A DNA stretch of 64,000 nucleotides from Yanshouia hominis (GCA_014385025.1 JACRTB010000003.1:62001-126000); one strand, 5' to 3'; shown: positions 7,380 to 16,549, counted from the stretch's first letter. Notes: generated from the letters alone by a model not told the origin. Numbers and translations are program-made.

Positions 7380-7412
7380 GGGTCTCTGAAATCATTCCCA
7401 CTCAATGGTTGC
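7380..7412. other. Probable attachment site at the guaA 3' end
   Basis: The junction between element-like AT-rich sequence and the conserved final codons of guaA (Ile-Glu-Trp-Glu-stop) lies here. Insertion restores the reading frame. The exact crossover core cannot be set without the left end, which should repeat part of this sequence. Confidence 0.45.
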
Positions 7413-8930
7413 CGGGGGCTTGCTTGTAATATCATAAACGATCCGGTTGATTCCGCGCACTTCATTGATGATACGGCCGGAAACTTTCTCCAGCACGTCA
7501 TAAGGGATTTTCGCCCAGTCGGCGGTCATAAAATCGGTGGTAGTCACGCCGCGCAGGGCAAGGGTATAGTCATAGGTGCGTCCATCTCCCATAACACCGA
7601 CCGAACGCATGCCGGTCAACACCGCAAAATACTGATTGATGGAGCGGGCGAGTCCGGCGTTGGAGATCTCCTCGCGGAAGATTGCGTCGGCATCCCGCAG
7701 AATCGACAGCTTTTCCTCGGTGATCTCACCGAGAACCCGGATTGCAAGGCCAGGGCCGGGGAACGGCTGGCGCCAGACAAGAAATTCCGGAAGCCCCAGC
7801 TGCTCGCCGAGTGCGCGCACTTCGTCTTTAAAGAGCATCCGCAGGGGCTCGATCAGCCCTTTGAAGTCAACGACGGCAGGAAGTCCGCCGACATTGTGGT
7901 GGCTCTTAATGACCGCGGCCTCACCGACTCCCGACTCAACAACGTCGGGATAGATAGTACCCTGTGCCAAAAAGTCGACCTTGCCGATCTTCCGCCCCTC
8001 ATCCTCAAAGACACGGATGAATTCCTCGCCGATGATTTTGCGTTTGCGTTCCGGATCGGAAACACCTTGGAGCCGGCCAAGAAAACGGTCAGCGGCATTG
8101 ACGCGGATAAAGTTGATCTTGCCGTGGCCAAAGACCTGTTCAACCTCGTCGCCCTCATTTTTACGCATTAAACCGTGATCGACAAAGATGCAGGTCAGCC
8201 GGTCGCCGACCGCGCGCTCCAGAAGTGCGGCGGCTACCGACGAATCGACCCCGCCGGAGAGAGCGAGCAGAACCTTGCCGTCTCCGACGGTTTTTTTAAT
8301 CTGTTCGACTGCGGTAACAGCATAATCCTTCATCGACCAGTCGCCGGCGGCGCCGCAGATATTGTAGAGGAAGTTGCGAAGCAGGCCGATGCCGCCCTCG
8401 GTGTGATTGACCTCGGGATGCATCTGCAGGCCGTAAATCTTCTGCTTCGGATTTTCCATCGCCGCCGTCGGGCAGGAGGCGGTTGCCGCGGTGGCGACAA
8501 ATCCCTCGGGCAGGCGGTCGATATAGTCGGTATGGCTCATCCAGCTGATAAAGTGGTCCGGCTGGTCACCGAAGAGCAGGCTTTCAACCGGACGGCGCGT
8601 GGTTTCGGTGCGGCCGTATTCCCGGCGGTCAGGGCTGGTGACATGCCCGCCAAGTTCCTGCGCAATGAGCTGAATGCCGTAGCAGATGCCCAGAATCGGA
8701 ATTCCGAGCTGATAAAGCGCGGGGTCGATCCGGGGAGCGTCCTTGACGTAGACGCTGTTCGGCCCGCCGGTGAAGATGATGCCGATCGGGTTCTTTTGCT
8801 TGATTTCCTCGATGGAAACGGTATAGGGCTTGACCTCGCAGTAAACGCCGCACTCGCGCACCCGGCGCGCGATGAGATGGTTATACTGTCCGCCAAAGTC
8901 GATGACCATTATCAGCTGATGGTTCTCCAT
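7392..8930 (-). CDS. guaA: GMP synthase (glutamine-hydrolysing)
   Basis: The enzyme makes GMP from XMP, ATP and glutamine in the cytosol, the last step of guanine nucleotide synthesis. It has 512 residues, as expected. The class I amidotransferase domain has its nucleophile Cys83 in GICYGIQ and the His171/Glu173 pair in MHPEV. The ATP-pyrophosphatase P-loop is SGGVDS at 225-230, and the C-terminal dimerisation domain ends in the conserved IEWE. The start at 8928-8930 was chosen over one six codons earlier because GGGAGG precedes it by 5 bp. It is monocistronic and apparently intact despite the element at its 3' end. Confidence 0.97.
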   Translation of the reverse strand: MENHQLIMVIDFGGQYNHLIARRVRECGVYCEVKPYTVSIEEIKQKNPIGIIFTGGPNSVYVKDAPRIDPALYQLGIPILGICYGIQLIAQELGGHVTSPDRREYGRTETTRRPVESLLFGDQPDHFISWMSHTDYIDRLPEGFVATAATASCPTAAMENPKQKIYGLQMHPEVNHTEGGIGLLRNFLYNICGAAGDWSMKDYAVTAVEQIKKTVGDGKVLLALSGGVDSSVAAALLERAVGDRLTCIFVDHGLMRKNEGDEVEQVFGHGKINFIRVNAADRFLGRLQGVSDPERKRKIIGEEFIRVFEDEGRKIGKVDFLAQGTIYPDVVESGVGEAAVIKSHHNVGGLPAVVDFKGLIEPLRMLFKDEVRALGEQLGLPEFLVWRQPFPGPGLAIRVLGEITEEKLSILRDADAIFREEISNAGLARSINQYFAVLTGMRSVGVMGDGRTYDYTLALRGVTTTDFMTADWAKIPYDVLEKVSGRIINEVRGINRIVYDITSKPPATIEWE

Positions 8931-9107
8931 AAGCTCCTCCCTTATCAAACGAATCCTGTAATAACCCTATTTTGCCATCAATTCCGGCAAAAAGCAACTA
9001 CTTAGAAACGGTTTATGGAAACTTCAAAAATTCTCCGGGATTAGCGCGCCGGCCTTGGAGGGAATGCTAATAAAAACAGCAGATCTGATGCTGAAGGGGG
9101 ATTGACG

Positions 9108-9593
9108 TTGACACGACGTTTTTTGTTTTTTGCGCTTCTGCCGATGCTGCCGGTTTTACTCGCGCTGGAGGCCGGAGCGGCCTCGCTCCGATTTTCCAGT
9201 CCAAACGGAGAGGCGATTCCCATGACCGCGCCCGATATCGAGACGCAGCTCGGACTGGAGGAAGGAGTTCTCTACGGCGTCACCGTCCTTGCGGTGCCGG
9301 CCGCTTCCGAAGGAGTGCTGTACAGCGAAGGGGTGGAGGTCGCCGCCTATGACTATCTCAGCCGCGAGGCGCTGGAATCCTGCGTTTTCCTGCCGCTGCG
9401 GGAGGAGACCGCCGCACACCTTGCCCTGCTGCCGAACGCACCGGGCGGGGGCTATACCCCTGTCTCGCTGATTGCCAGCGACAGGCCGATGGCAGCCATG
9501 AGCAGGACCATTCCGGCCGATCGCTATGCATGGGTTCTGGCAGGGCGCCGCTACTACGAAGCGGTGACTTCTCCCGAGATGCTTTTGACCTGA
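9108..9593 (+). CDS. Small secreted protein of unknown function
   Basis: The product, about 161 residues, starts with a classical signal peptide (MTRRFLFFALLPMLPVLLALEAGAAS). The TTG at 9108 is preferred because AAGGGGG lies 7 bp upstream; a TTG two codons earlier is too close to it. The mature part is acidic and contains EGVLYSEGVEVAAYDYLSREALE followed by FLPL and a later TPVSLIA segment, a pattern I associate loosely with repeated domains of surface proteins in related clostridia. No catalytic motif is visible. It is divergent from guaA and not clearly in an operon. Confidence 0.6.
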   Translation: MTRRFLFFALLPMLPVLLALEAGAASLRFSSPNGEAIPMTAPDIETQLGLEEGVLYGVTVLAVPAASEGVLYSEGVEVAAYDYLSREALESCVFLPLREETAAHLALLPNAPGGGYTPVSLIASDRPMAAMSRTIPADRYAWVLAGRRYYEAVTSPEMLLT

Positions 9594-9721
9594 AAGAGCA
9601 AAAGGGGAGGAGCGGACAGCCTGTCCGCGTATCCGCCGCCGGTAAGAAGACGGCAGCCTTTCGAATTGATGAATCATATCAGGACCCGAGGCGGCTGCTT
9701 CTGCGTATGATGGTAGTAATG

Positions 9722-9749
9722 GCGGGCCGGGGGCATGCCCCCGGCCCGC
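9722..9749. repeat. Perfect 28-bp GC-rich palindrome
   Basis: The sequence is self-complementary over 28 bp around GGGCATGCCC, with no spacer at its centre. It lies 28 bp before the start of the ribbon-helix-helix gene. It has no T-run. It may be an operator for that protein or the stem of a terminator for the secreted protein gene. Confidence 0.6.
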
Positions 9750-9777
9750 TCATCCATCAATCAAGGAGGTGACGCAG

Positions 9778-9936
9778 ATGCAAAATACCACCCCCTTCTC
9801 GCTGCGAATCCCCAGAGAACTGCTTGAGCGGCTCAAGAGGCTGGCGCGCTGCAACAAAAGATCGGCCAACCGTGAGGCGGAGCAGATTCTTGAAGAGTAT
9901 ATCGACCGCTGGGAGAAGGAACATCCCGTGCCGTGA
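9778..9936 (+). CDS. Arc-type ribbon-helix-helix protein
   Basis: This 52-residue gene follows an excellent AAGGAGGTGA site. The sequence PFSLRIPRELLERLKRLARCNKRSANREAEQILEEYI is a textbook Arc/MetJ fold: a basic strand, helix A, a turn and helix B. Such proteins bind DNA as dimers and act as repressors, often of their own gene or as antitoxins. No toxin gene is adjacent: the downstream gene is convergent and encodes a binding lipoprotein. The 28-bp palindrome upstream is a possible target. Family identification is good, the target is inferred. Confidence 0.8.
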   Translation: MQNTTPFSLRIPRELLERLKRLARCNKRSANREAEQILEEYIDRWEKEHPVP

Positions 9937-9949
9937 CAGGCTTAAATTT

Positions 9950-11518
9950 CTATCGGATGGCTGCATCCGCAAAATAAACGGTGTGTGAGACGGCGTGATA
10001 CCGAACCCCTTCGACTCCGTCACGCAGTACAAAGCAGGAGGGAGCGTCGAAGAGCGGCGTCACGATGGAATCATCGATCAGACGCTGCTCGACGGCGAGA
10101 AGGTCGGCCGCGGCCTCCTGCGGGTCGGTTCTGCCGCGCGCCCGGTCGAGCAGCACTGCGATGGGCTGCTCTCCGGAGTCCTCCGGGGCGGCGGCTTCCT
10201 GCCCCGCAAAGCGGGAGAGAAAATCGACGGTGCTGTTTCCCTGCGCCATCAGAGGCGCAATGGCGATGGAATAGCGTCCGCTCTGCACCCGGGAGAGCAG
10301 CTCCTCGTAGGGGAGCTGCTCCATATTGACAAAAGCGGACAGGCTTTCCTGCCAATTCTTCTGCATCTGTCCGCCGAAGGAGGGGCCGGGTTCGAAATCA
10401 CTGACCAGAAGAGAAAGTTTCCCGGGGTCGGTGAGACCGAGCCTGCCCAGTGCCTCCTGCAAAAGGGCGCGGGGATCCTGCGCGGCGGCGGCAGGGCGTG
10501 TGGCGCCGGCCAGACGGCGGTAGGGAAGCTCGGAGAGGGCGGCACTGGGGGGGATGATTCCCTGAGAGGGAAGCGCCCCGGCGGGAAGCAGCGCGGACAG
10601 CGCGTCGAGATCAAGTGCGGAGACAAGGGCCCGGCGCACCTCGGGATCAGCGCAGCTTCCGCCGCTGGTATTAAAGAGCAGAACCCAGCTTTGGTCGTAG
10701 CTCATGGTGCCGGTGTTGCCGCCAAGCTCGGGAAGGCGGCGGAAAGCGGCAAGCACACCGTCGCTTTTCCCCGCAAGGAACAGGGAGACAGCGTCGCCGC
10801 GGCCGAGATGAAGGGTGACCCGGTCCACCTGCGGCGGAGCGCGGAACGCGTCGTTTCTTGCCAGTACAACCGAGCTGTCGGTCCAGCTTTCCACCACAAA
10901 GGGACCGTTGCCGAGCACCTGCCCGGAAGGAAGACCGTAGCGCCCCTTTTGCTCCAGAAAAAACGCCTCCTGACAGGGCATCGCGGCGGGACGGGCCATC
11001 AGGGAGGGAAATGAGCGATGAGGCGCCGCCAGCGATACGACGAGAGTGCGGTCATCCGGCGCCTGCACTCCCAGTGAGGAGGCGGGAAGCTTTCCGGCGA
11101 GGATCTCGCCGGCGTTTCGGATGACCGCGAAATCGGCCGCGCCGGGCGCGGGCGTGGACCCGAACAGGCGGCGAAGCGCGAAGGCAAAATCCCGCGCGGT
11201 CAGCGGGGAACCATCGGACCAGACCAACCCCTCACGCAGGTGGAAGGTATAGGTCAGTCCGTCGGGGGAGACCTCCCAGCGTTCCGCGCAGGCCCCGAGC
11301 GGCTCGCCGGCGTCATCCAGACGGGTCAGGCCCTCAAAGACATTTTCAATGATGGTGTAGGCGCTGCTGCCGGAAGCAAACTGCGGGTCGATGGTCTGCG
11401 GCTTTTCGGAAAGATCATAGGAAAGGGCTTTGATCTCTTCCTTTCCGCCGCAGGAGGTCAGGAAGAGGAGCGCCGCGCAGAGCAGCAGCGCGGAAATCTG
11501 TCGGAATAAGTGTCTCAT
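9950..11518 (-). CDS. Peptide-type ABC transporter substrate-binding lipoprotein
   Basis: This 522-residue extracellular lipoprotein belongs to the family 5 (oligopeptide/dipeptide) solute-binding proteins. The signal ends in the lipobox LTSC with Cys23. It then has the typical N-terminal block ALSYDLSEKPQTIDPQ and ENVFEGLTRLD, and later a WEVSPDGLTYTFHLREG segment. The start was set at 11516-11518 because GGGAGG lies about 8 bp upstream. No permease or ATPase gene is nearby, so it is an orphan that must use components elsewhere or serve in sensing. Ligand cannot be read from the sequence. Confidence 0.88.
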   Translation of the reverse strand: MRHLFRQISALLLCAALLFLTSCGGKEEIKALSYDLSEKPQTIDPQFASGSSAYTIIENVFEGLTRLDDAGEPLGACAERWEVSPDGLTYTFHLREGLVWSDGSPLTARDFAFALRRLFGSTPAPGAADFAVIRNAGEILAGKLPASSLGVQAPDDRTLVVSLAAPHRSFPSLMARPAAMPCQEAFFLEQKGRYGLPSGQVLGNGPFVVESWTDSSVVLARNDAFRAPPQVDRVTLHLGRGDAVSLFLAGKSDGVLAAFRRLPELGGNTGTMSYDQSWVLLFNTSGGSCADPEVRRALVSALDLDALSALLPAGALPSQGIIPPSAALSELPYRRLAGATRPAAAAQDPRALLQEALGRLGLTDPGKLSLLVSDFEPGPSFGGQMQKNWQESLSAFVNMEQLPYEELLSRVQSGRYSIAIAPLMAQGNSTVDFLSRFAGQEAAAPEDSGEQPIAVLLDRARGRTDPQEAAADLLAVEQRLIDDSIVTPLFDAPSCFVLRDGVEGVRYHAVSHTVYFADAAIR

Positions 11519-11930
11519 GGTCCTGCCTCCCTGGAATGTCAATCATCGTCCGCCGCGTTTGCGGAGACAGCGGAAGAAGCCTTCTGTGCCTCGCGCCGCG
11601 CCTGCGCTCCCGGCGCGGCTCCGCATACGGGTTATAGCGGCACTTTTTTGCCAAATGAGTATCAAACCACACGCCTTATACCGGCCTTGCGCATAGAGCG
11701 CGGACGGGCTTCGTGAAGGAGTCATTTCAAATCATGCGCTTCACGGACGGCCTTGCGCACAGAGCGCGGATACCCTTCGTGACTGGGCAATTTCAGCCGG
11801 GTGTTCTGCGGACAATCCCGCGCGCGGAGGCGGACGGAAGCTTTCGGGCAGAGAGAGGCAATGCTCTGTGTCTGCCCTGCGGCTATGATACCATAAGCCT
11901 CCCGGCCTTTCAAGGGCGGGCGCGGACCGA
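11519..11930. other. Intergenic region with a diverged direct repeat
   Basis: No gene is visible between the lipoprotein start and the htrA terminator. A block of about 50 bp beginning GGCCTTGCGCATAGAGCGCG at 11683 recurs at 11749 with about 75 percent similarity by eye, a 66-bp offset. An ORF through it would have no ribosome site. Confidence 0.5.
11683..11797. repeat. Imperfect direct repeat, 66-bp offset
   Basis: Copy one (11683-11732) and copy two (11749-11797) share GGCCTTGCGCA-AGAGCGCGGA, then CTTCGTGA and later ATTTCA. The copies also share a GCGCTTCACGGAC-like flank. Function unknown. Confidence 0.5.
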
Positions 11931-11967
11931 AAATCCTCCCCCGCGGCAGTCCGTGGGGGAGGATTTG
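11931..11967 (-). terminator. Terminator of the htrA operon
   Basis: AAATCCTCCCCC and GGGGGAGGATTT form a long stem 16 bp after the htrA stop codon, ending in a short T-run on the minus strand. Confidence 0.8.
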
Positions 11968-11982
11968 TTGGAAGGGAAAAGG

Positions 11983-13440
11983 CTAATTGCGGGCGGTGCC
12001 GGTCATTCCGCTGTCAACATCCTCCATCAGAATGGTCGTGACGTCAAAGGAACGTCCGCTGTTGGAGACTCCCTTTGCAGAGCGGTAGAGGGTCAGCGTC
12101 ACCTCGTCTCCGGGCGCCTTGGTCTTGAGCACGGCACTGATGTCGTTGAAATCGGTGATCTTCTGGCCGTCAATGGCAATGATAATATCGCCCTGGGTGA
12201 CATTTTTGCCGGCCAGCTCGCTGGTCGGGTCGATGGACCAGATATAGACGCCGACCGGAATGCCGTTGATCTGTGAAAGGGCCTCGTTGATCACCTGGCC
12301 GGTGATGCCCAGCTTGGCACGACCCTTGACATAGCCGTATTGCAGAAGCTGGTCGATGATCGGTTTTGCCTCGCTGACCGGGATTGCGAAACCAATCCCC
12401 TCATAATCGACCGCCGCCACCTTGGCGGAGTTGATGCCGACGACCTGACCGTATTCGTTGACCAGCGCTCCGCCGGAGTTGCCGGGGTTGATGGCGGCGT
12501 CGGTCTGAATATAGGTTGAGGTGTGGTTCCCGTCGTTCAGGGTGCGGTTGCCCCCCGAGACAATTCCTTGGGAGACGCTGCCCGCCAGCGTGGCGCCGCC
12601 GGGGTTTCCGATGGCGATGACCCGCTCGCCGACCTGCAGCGCGTCGGAGTTCCCGAATTCGGCCGCCACCAGATTTTCCGCCTCGATTTTGATGACCGCG
12701 AGGTCGGTTTTCGTATCAATGCCGATCAGCTTTGCCGCATAGGTTTCATCGTTGTCCAGCTCGACGTTGATGCCGGTTGCGCCTTCCACCACATGGGCGT
12801 TCGTAACGATGTAGCCGTCAGAGTTGATGATAATGCCGGAGCCCTGCCCGGAAGGAGTGAAGGTATTAAACGCACTGTACTGGGCGATGCCGACAACCGA
12901 GGAACGAACCCTTTTGGCAATTTCCACCGTTGAAAGGATGCCGTTTGAGGAGACGGAGCTGCCGTCCACCGGATGCTCCTTGATGGAGAGCTCCGGCCCG
13001 GCGGCGGGAGCCGCCGCATGGGAGGATGCAGATTCCCCGGGCGGCAAAGGGAAGTCCTCCTCGCCGTTCTGGCGAATCAGGCTGTATACCCCATAGCCGG
13101 AAAGACACACAATGCCGACCACCAGCACCAGAGCAGCCAGCGTGCCCAGAATCATCAGACCGCCGCTGCGGCGGGGCGGTTTGGATGGCTTTCCGACGGC
13201 TTCGTAATCCTCAAACTTCCAGCGGTACTCCCCGGAGGGGTTTGCATATCCCTCCGGTCCGCGGCCATATCCCGGCCGTTCTCCCGCGGGACGCGATTCG
13301 TCGGACTGCCCACCCGGGGAACGATAGGTATACTGCCCGTAAGGGCTTTCGGGTTCTTCGCTCCGTTCGTGAGCCGATGCCGGGTCCCCCTGCGCGGGAT
13401 TGGGGTCCTGCTCCATGCGTTCATCGCGTTCATCGGACAT
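11983..13440 (-). CDS. htrA: HtrA/DegP-family membrane-anchored serine protease
   Basis: The 485-residue protein is an extracytoplasmic quality-control protease. It has a long polar cytoplasmic tail rich in Pro, Glu and Arg (about 1-92), one membrane segment (about 95-118), a trypsin-like domain and a C-terminal PDZ domain (about 370-470, with LGITGQVI and GVYIWSIDPTSELAG). The catalytic triad is complete: His216 in TNAHVVEG, Asp246 in TDLAVIKI and Ser322 in NPGNSGGAL. AAGGAGG lies 7 bp before the ATG. It is the last gene after a response regulator and histidine kinase, so its expression is probably controlled by that pair in response to envelope stress. Confidence 0.95.
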   Translation of the reverse strand: MSDERDERMEQDPNPAQGDPASAHERSEEPESPYGQYTYRSPGGQSDESRPAGERPGYGRGPEGYANPSGEYRWKFEDYEAVGKPSKPPRRSGGLMILGTLAALVLVVGIVCLSGYGVYSLIRQNGEEDFPLPPGESASSHAAAPAAGPELSIKEHPVDGSSVSSNGILSTVEIAKRVRSSVVGIAQYSAFNTFTPSGQGSGIIINSDGYIVTNAHVVEGATGINVELDNDETYAAKLIGIDTKTDLAVIKIEAENLVAAEFGNSDALQVGERVIAIGNPGGATLAGSVSQGIVSGGNRTLNDGNHTSTYIQTDAAINPGNSGGALVNEYGQVVGINSAKVAAVDYEGIGFAIPVSEAKPIIDQLLQYGYVKGRAKLGITGQVINEALSQINGIPVGVYIWSIDPTSELAGKNVTQGDIIIAIDGQKITDFNDISAVLKTKAPGDEVTLTLYRSAKGVSNSGRSFDVTTILMEDVDSGMTGTARN

Positions 13441-13542
13441 ATGGATTCCTCCTTTGCGCCGCAGAGCCGGCGCTTTCTGACAGTTCTCTGAATAGTATGC
13501 TTGTATTGTACAAAAAAATTATGAAAGCGCAGTGAATGCCAT

Positions 13543-15021
13543 TTAAAAGTTATTGGCGTCATCGCGCTTTTCGGGGATGCGGGACACCTTTTTTCCGCTC
13601 TTCGCAGGGGGCTGCGGGAGGGTGAAAATAAACTCGGTATATTCCCCGGCGGCGCTCTTGACGGTGATCTCCCCCCCCTGCAGGTGGACGAGCGTTTTCA
13701 CGATATAAAGCCCCAAGCCGACCCCCTTTTTGTCGATGCCGCGGGAACGGTCGCTTTTATAGAACCGCTCGAACAGATGAGGAATTTCCTCCTTGGGGAT
13801 GCCGCTGCCGCTGTTGCGGATCGCGATACGGAGCATCCGTCCATCCGTCTGATAGCTCACCGAGATGGTTCCCCCGACGGGGGTGAATTTCACGGCGTTT
13901 TCGATCAGATTGTAAACGATCTGGCTGACAAGGTCGGGGTCCGCCTCGGCCATCATCCGGTCGGAATCAAGACCCCGCACGTCGATTTTCTTTTCCTCGA
14001 TCGGCCGCTCGAACCCGAGAAAGGTGCGGCAGATCAGTTCATGCACATCGACCGGGCAGGGATTCAAGGGCATTTCGCCCGCCTCCATCCGGGAGATATT
14101 GAGCATGGAGACGACCATCCGCGAAAGCCGCCTGACTTCGGTGGAGATGATTCCCAGATAATAAGGATAGCGCTCGGTGGGAATTGTTCCGTCGAGGATG
14201 CCGTCCACAAAGCCGCCGATGGTGGTCATCGGCGTTTTCAGCTCGTGCGAAACATTGGCGATGAAGGAACGGCGGGTATCCTCAAGGGTGGCAAGGTTGG
14301 CCGCCATATTGTTGATGGCGCGGGCAAGCTGCTGAATCTCCTCGTCTCCCTCCAGCGGGACACGGGCCGAAAAGTCGCCGCGCGCAAAGCTGTCCGTCGC
14401 GCGGACCATTGTGCGCAGCGGCCGCACCATTGCTTCGGTGGAAAAATAAACGACAATACAGGCAACCGCGAATACCAGCAGAGCGCCGATCAGAAAGATT
14501 CGAAACACGTCCTTGAGGAAGGTGGACATCCCCACCGCATCCGCTCCGGCAAAGACCGAACCGATCACGACCCCCTCCGAACGGATCGGAACCCCCACGA
14601 CATAGCTGGGGCGTTCATAGATGCTTCCGAGGGTGGTGACGCCGCGGTAGCCTTCGCCCTTGGCCTTGGCCATCGTAGCGGAATCAATGATATAGGTGCT
14701 GTGACGGCAGCTGCCGGTATCGGTGCAGAGCAGGGTTCGGCCGGAGGGGTCCACGAGGAAAAAATCCGCCTCCGACGCGGCGGAAAAGATGCTCAGGGCA
14801 TTCTTTCCGGTTTGAAAATCGATGTACTGCCGGTTGTTCGCGACATAGTTGTTCTCGAGAATCAGCGAAACCTGATTTGCCTTTTTCTCAAGAGTGTCCA
14901 GATTATCCTGCTTGAAATACTGGGCCGAGAGCAGCATCAGCATCATTCCCAGTACGACGACGCTGGAAAGAATAATCATGACGCACAGCCGGAAATAGCG
15001 GGAAAACAAGCTTTTTTTCAC
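13543..15021 (-). CDS. Two-component sensor histidine kinase
   Basis: The 492-residue membrane kinase has a first membrane segment (about 11-33), an extracytoplasmic sensor of about 140 residues, a second segment (about 172-194), a HAMP linker, a HisKA domain with phospho-acceptor His259 in NVSHELKTP and an HATPase domain with N, G1 and G2 boxes near the end (NLIENAVKFTP, GVGLGLYIV). The sensor resembles PAS/Cache-type extracellular domains. The GTG at 15021 has GGAG 8 bp upstream and is preferred to one three codons earlier. It follows its response regulator by 29 bp and precedes htrA, an order like the WalRK/YycFG or CssRS-HtrA loci. Confidence 0.93.
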   Translation of the reverse strand: MKKSLFSRYFRLCVMIILSSVVVLGMMLMLLSAQYFKQDNLDTLEKKANQVSLILENNYVANNRQYIDFQTGKNALSIFSAASEADFFLVDPSGRTLLCTDTGSCRHSTYIIDSATMAKAKGEGYRGVTTLGSIYERPSYVVGVPIRSEGVVIGSVFAGADAVGMSTFLKDVFRIFLIGALLVFAVACIVVYFSTEAMVRPLRTMVRATDSFARGDFSARVPLEGDEEIQQLARAINNMAANLATLEDTRRSFIANVSHELKTPMTTIGGFVDGILDGTIPTERYPYYLGIISTEVRRLSRMVVSMLNISRMEAGEMPLNPCPVDVHELICRTFLGFERPIEEKKIDVRGLDSDRMMAEADPDLVSQIVYNLIENAVKFTPVGGTISVSYQTDGRMLRIAIRNSGSGIPKEEIPHLFERFYKSDRSRGIDKKGVGLGLYIVKTLVHLQGGEITVKSAAGEYTEFIFTLPQPPAKSGKKVSRIPEKRDDANNF

Positions 15022-15050
15022 GCGAGACACTCCAATGCGGGAGGCAAAAG

Positions 15051-15746
15051 TTAATCCTTTGTCTCGAATTTATACCCGACGCCCCAGACGGTTTTGAGGC
15101 ACCACTGGTCCGAGACGCCTTCAAGCTTCTCGCGCAGGCGCTTGATATGCACGTCAACGGTGCGGGAATCCCCGTAATATTCAAAGCCCCAGACCTCGTC
15201 GAGAAGCTGGTCGCGGGTATACACGCGGTTGGGGTTGGAGGCGAGGTGGAACAAAAGCTCCAGCTCCTTGGGCGGGGTATCGACAACCTTGCCGTCCACC
15301 TTGAGCTCATAGCGCGTCATGTTGACCACCAGCTTGTCGTAGCTGACTTCACGCACGGCGTTTTCCGCCTGGGTTCCCGCAGAAACCCGGCGCAGCACCG
15401 CCTTGATCCGCGCGACAATCTCCTTTGCGTCGAAGGGCTTGACGACATAATCGTCGGCGCCAAGCTCCAGCCCAAGAACCTTGTCAAAGGTTTCTCCCTT
15501 GGCTGTAATCATAATGATCGGCACATTGGACTTTTTGCGGATTTCCCGGCAGACCTGCCATCCGTCAAGACCGGGCATCATGATATCCAGCAGGATCAAA
15601 GCGGGATTTTCCGAATTGAATTTTGCGATGGCTTCATTGCCGTCATTTGCAATCACTACCGTATACTGTTCTTTTTCGAGGTAGAGGCGCAGCAGCTCGC
15701 AGATATTCTGATCGTCATCGGCAACCATAATTTTTTCTAGCGACAT
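15051..15746 (-). CDS. OmpR/PhoB-family response regulator
   Basis: The 231-residue regulator has a receiver domain (about 1-120) with the acidic pair at Asp10-Asp12, phospho-acceptor Asp54 in LLDIMMPG and Lys in VVKPFDA, then a winged-helix output domain (about 140-231) ending in VWGVGYKFE. The start is the ATG at 15744-15746, 8 bp after AAGGAGG. It heads the operon with the histidine kinase and HtrA. Just upstream, two copies of ACAACATT lie 13 bp apart around a TATAAT-like -10 element, which may mark autoregulation. The signal sensed is not evident. Confidence 0.94.
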   Translation of the reverse strand: MSLEKIMVADDDQNICELLRLYLEKEQYTVVIANDGNEAIAKFNSENPALILLDIMMPGLDGWQVCREIRKKSNVPIIMITAKGETFDKVLGLELGADDYVVKPFDAKEIVARIKAVLRRVSAGTQAENAVREVSYDKLVVNMTRYELKVDGKVVDTPPKELELLFHLASNPNRVYTRDQLLDEVWGFEYYGDSRTVDVHIKRLREKLEGVSDQWCLKTVWGVGYKFETKD

Positions 15747-16430
15747 GGGGTTGTCCTCCTTATTGATCTTAATCGCCGCGGGGCGGTGGCCCGGGCGTTG
15801 TGTGACAACATTATTATACAACATTCCTGGCCGGAAACGTGAAATTTTTCAAAACTTTCTTTCTCAATGGCCGAAATCTTTTCTCGAAGGAATCAGCGGG
15901 CCTCTTTTGGCAAGGGCGGACGGACAAACGGCGGCGGAGACAAGAAAGGAGGGCGGAAGGATTTGCTGCAAGAATTTTCTGCGGCGCAGGAATCATGTGC
16001 AAAACGACGAAATAAATTCACTTTCTTTGGAAAAGTGAATTTTATGGAAGGGCACATGTACTTTATATAAAAACACATGAATTTGTGAAAAATTAAAATT
16101 GCATCTGCGCTTTTTTGAAATGCATAAATTTTCAAAAATCGGGACAAAAACAGGCCCTTTTTCTGGAAATATGAAGAAATCCAGTTTGTAACCTGCTTAT
16201 TTATTAGCACTTTAGTGAGATAATTAACAAAAACTAAACGAATACAAAAAATGGGAAAAGCTTTGAGGAAGATGAATAATATAACTATGTTATCAATTTG
16301 ATTATCCAAAAAAAAGAAATATTAATAGAAAAATTCCTGTATTAATCAGGAATATATTAAATTTTGGAAAAAATCGTGGTGGAATAATATTCAATTTTAT
16401 TGCATATTATCATCATTTCTTCCAAAAACC
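15747..16430. other. Long AT-rich intergenic region
   Basis: About 680 bp separate the divergent regulator and transporter operons. From about 16000 onward the sequence is far more AT-rich than the surroundings. It holds two hairpins, AAATTCACTTT/AAAGTGAATTT (16014-16042) and ATTCCTG-TATTAAT-CAGGAAT (16333-16353), but no ORF with a ribosome site or recognisable product. It may be the remains of acquired DNA or contain an RNA gene. Confidence 0.4.
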
Positions 16431-16459
16431 TTGATAAATTGGAAAGGCTGTGCTATACT
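16431..16459 (+). promoter_or_regulatory. Promoter of the TRAP transporter operon
   Basis: TTGATA and TATACT are separated by 17 bp, about 90 bp before the start of the binding protein. The long leader contains no obvious riboswitch. Confidence 0.65.
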
Positions 16460-16549
16460 GAGTTTACCCACTACGGGGTGATCTTTTGCTGTGCGCCAAC
16501 AACAGCGAGGGATTACAAACATTACGCAAGTTGAATGGGAGGAAATTTT

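Larger units (their letters stand above)
1..7391. mobile_element. Right part of an integrated mobilizable element abutting guaA
   Basis: This stretch combines a tyrosine integrase, an excisionase-like HTH protein, a MobC-like protein, a RepA-like ATPase, an XRE regulator and a restriction-modification cargo. It stops at the last codons of guaA, a gene whose 3' end is a known target of integrase-bearing genomic islands. Several of its genes and spacers are visibly more AT-rich than the adjacent guaA. No relaxase or conjugation gene is visible, and the left end lies outside the window. I therefore infer an integrative mobilizable element rather than a complete conjugative one. I found no second copy of the guaA end inside the window. 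Confidence 0.65.
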
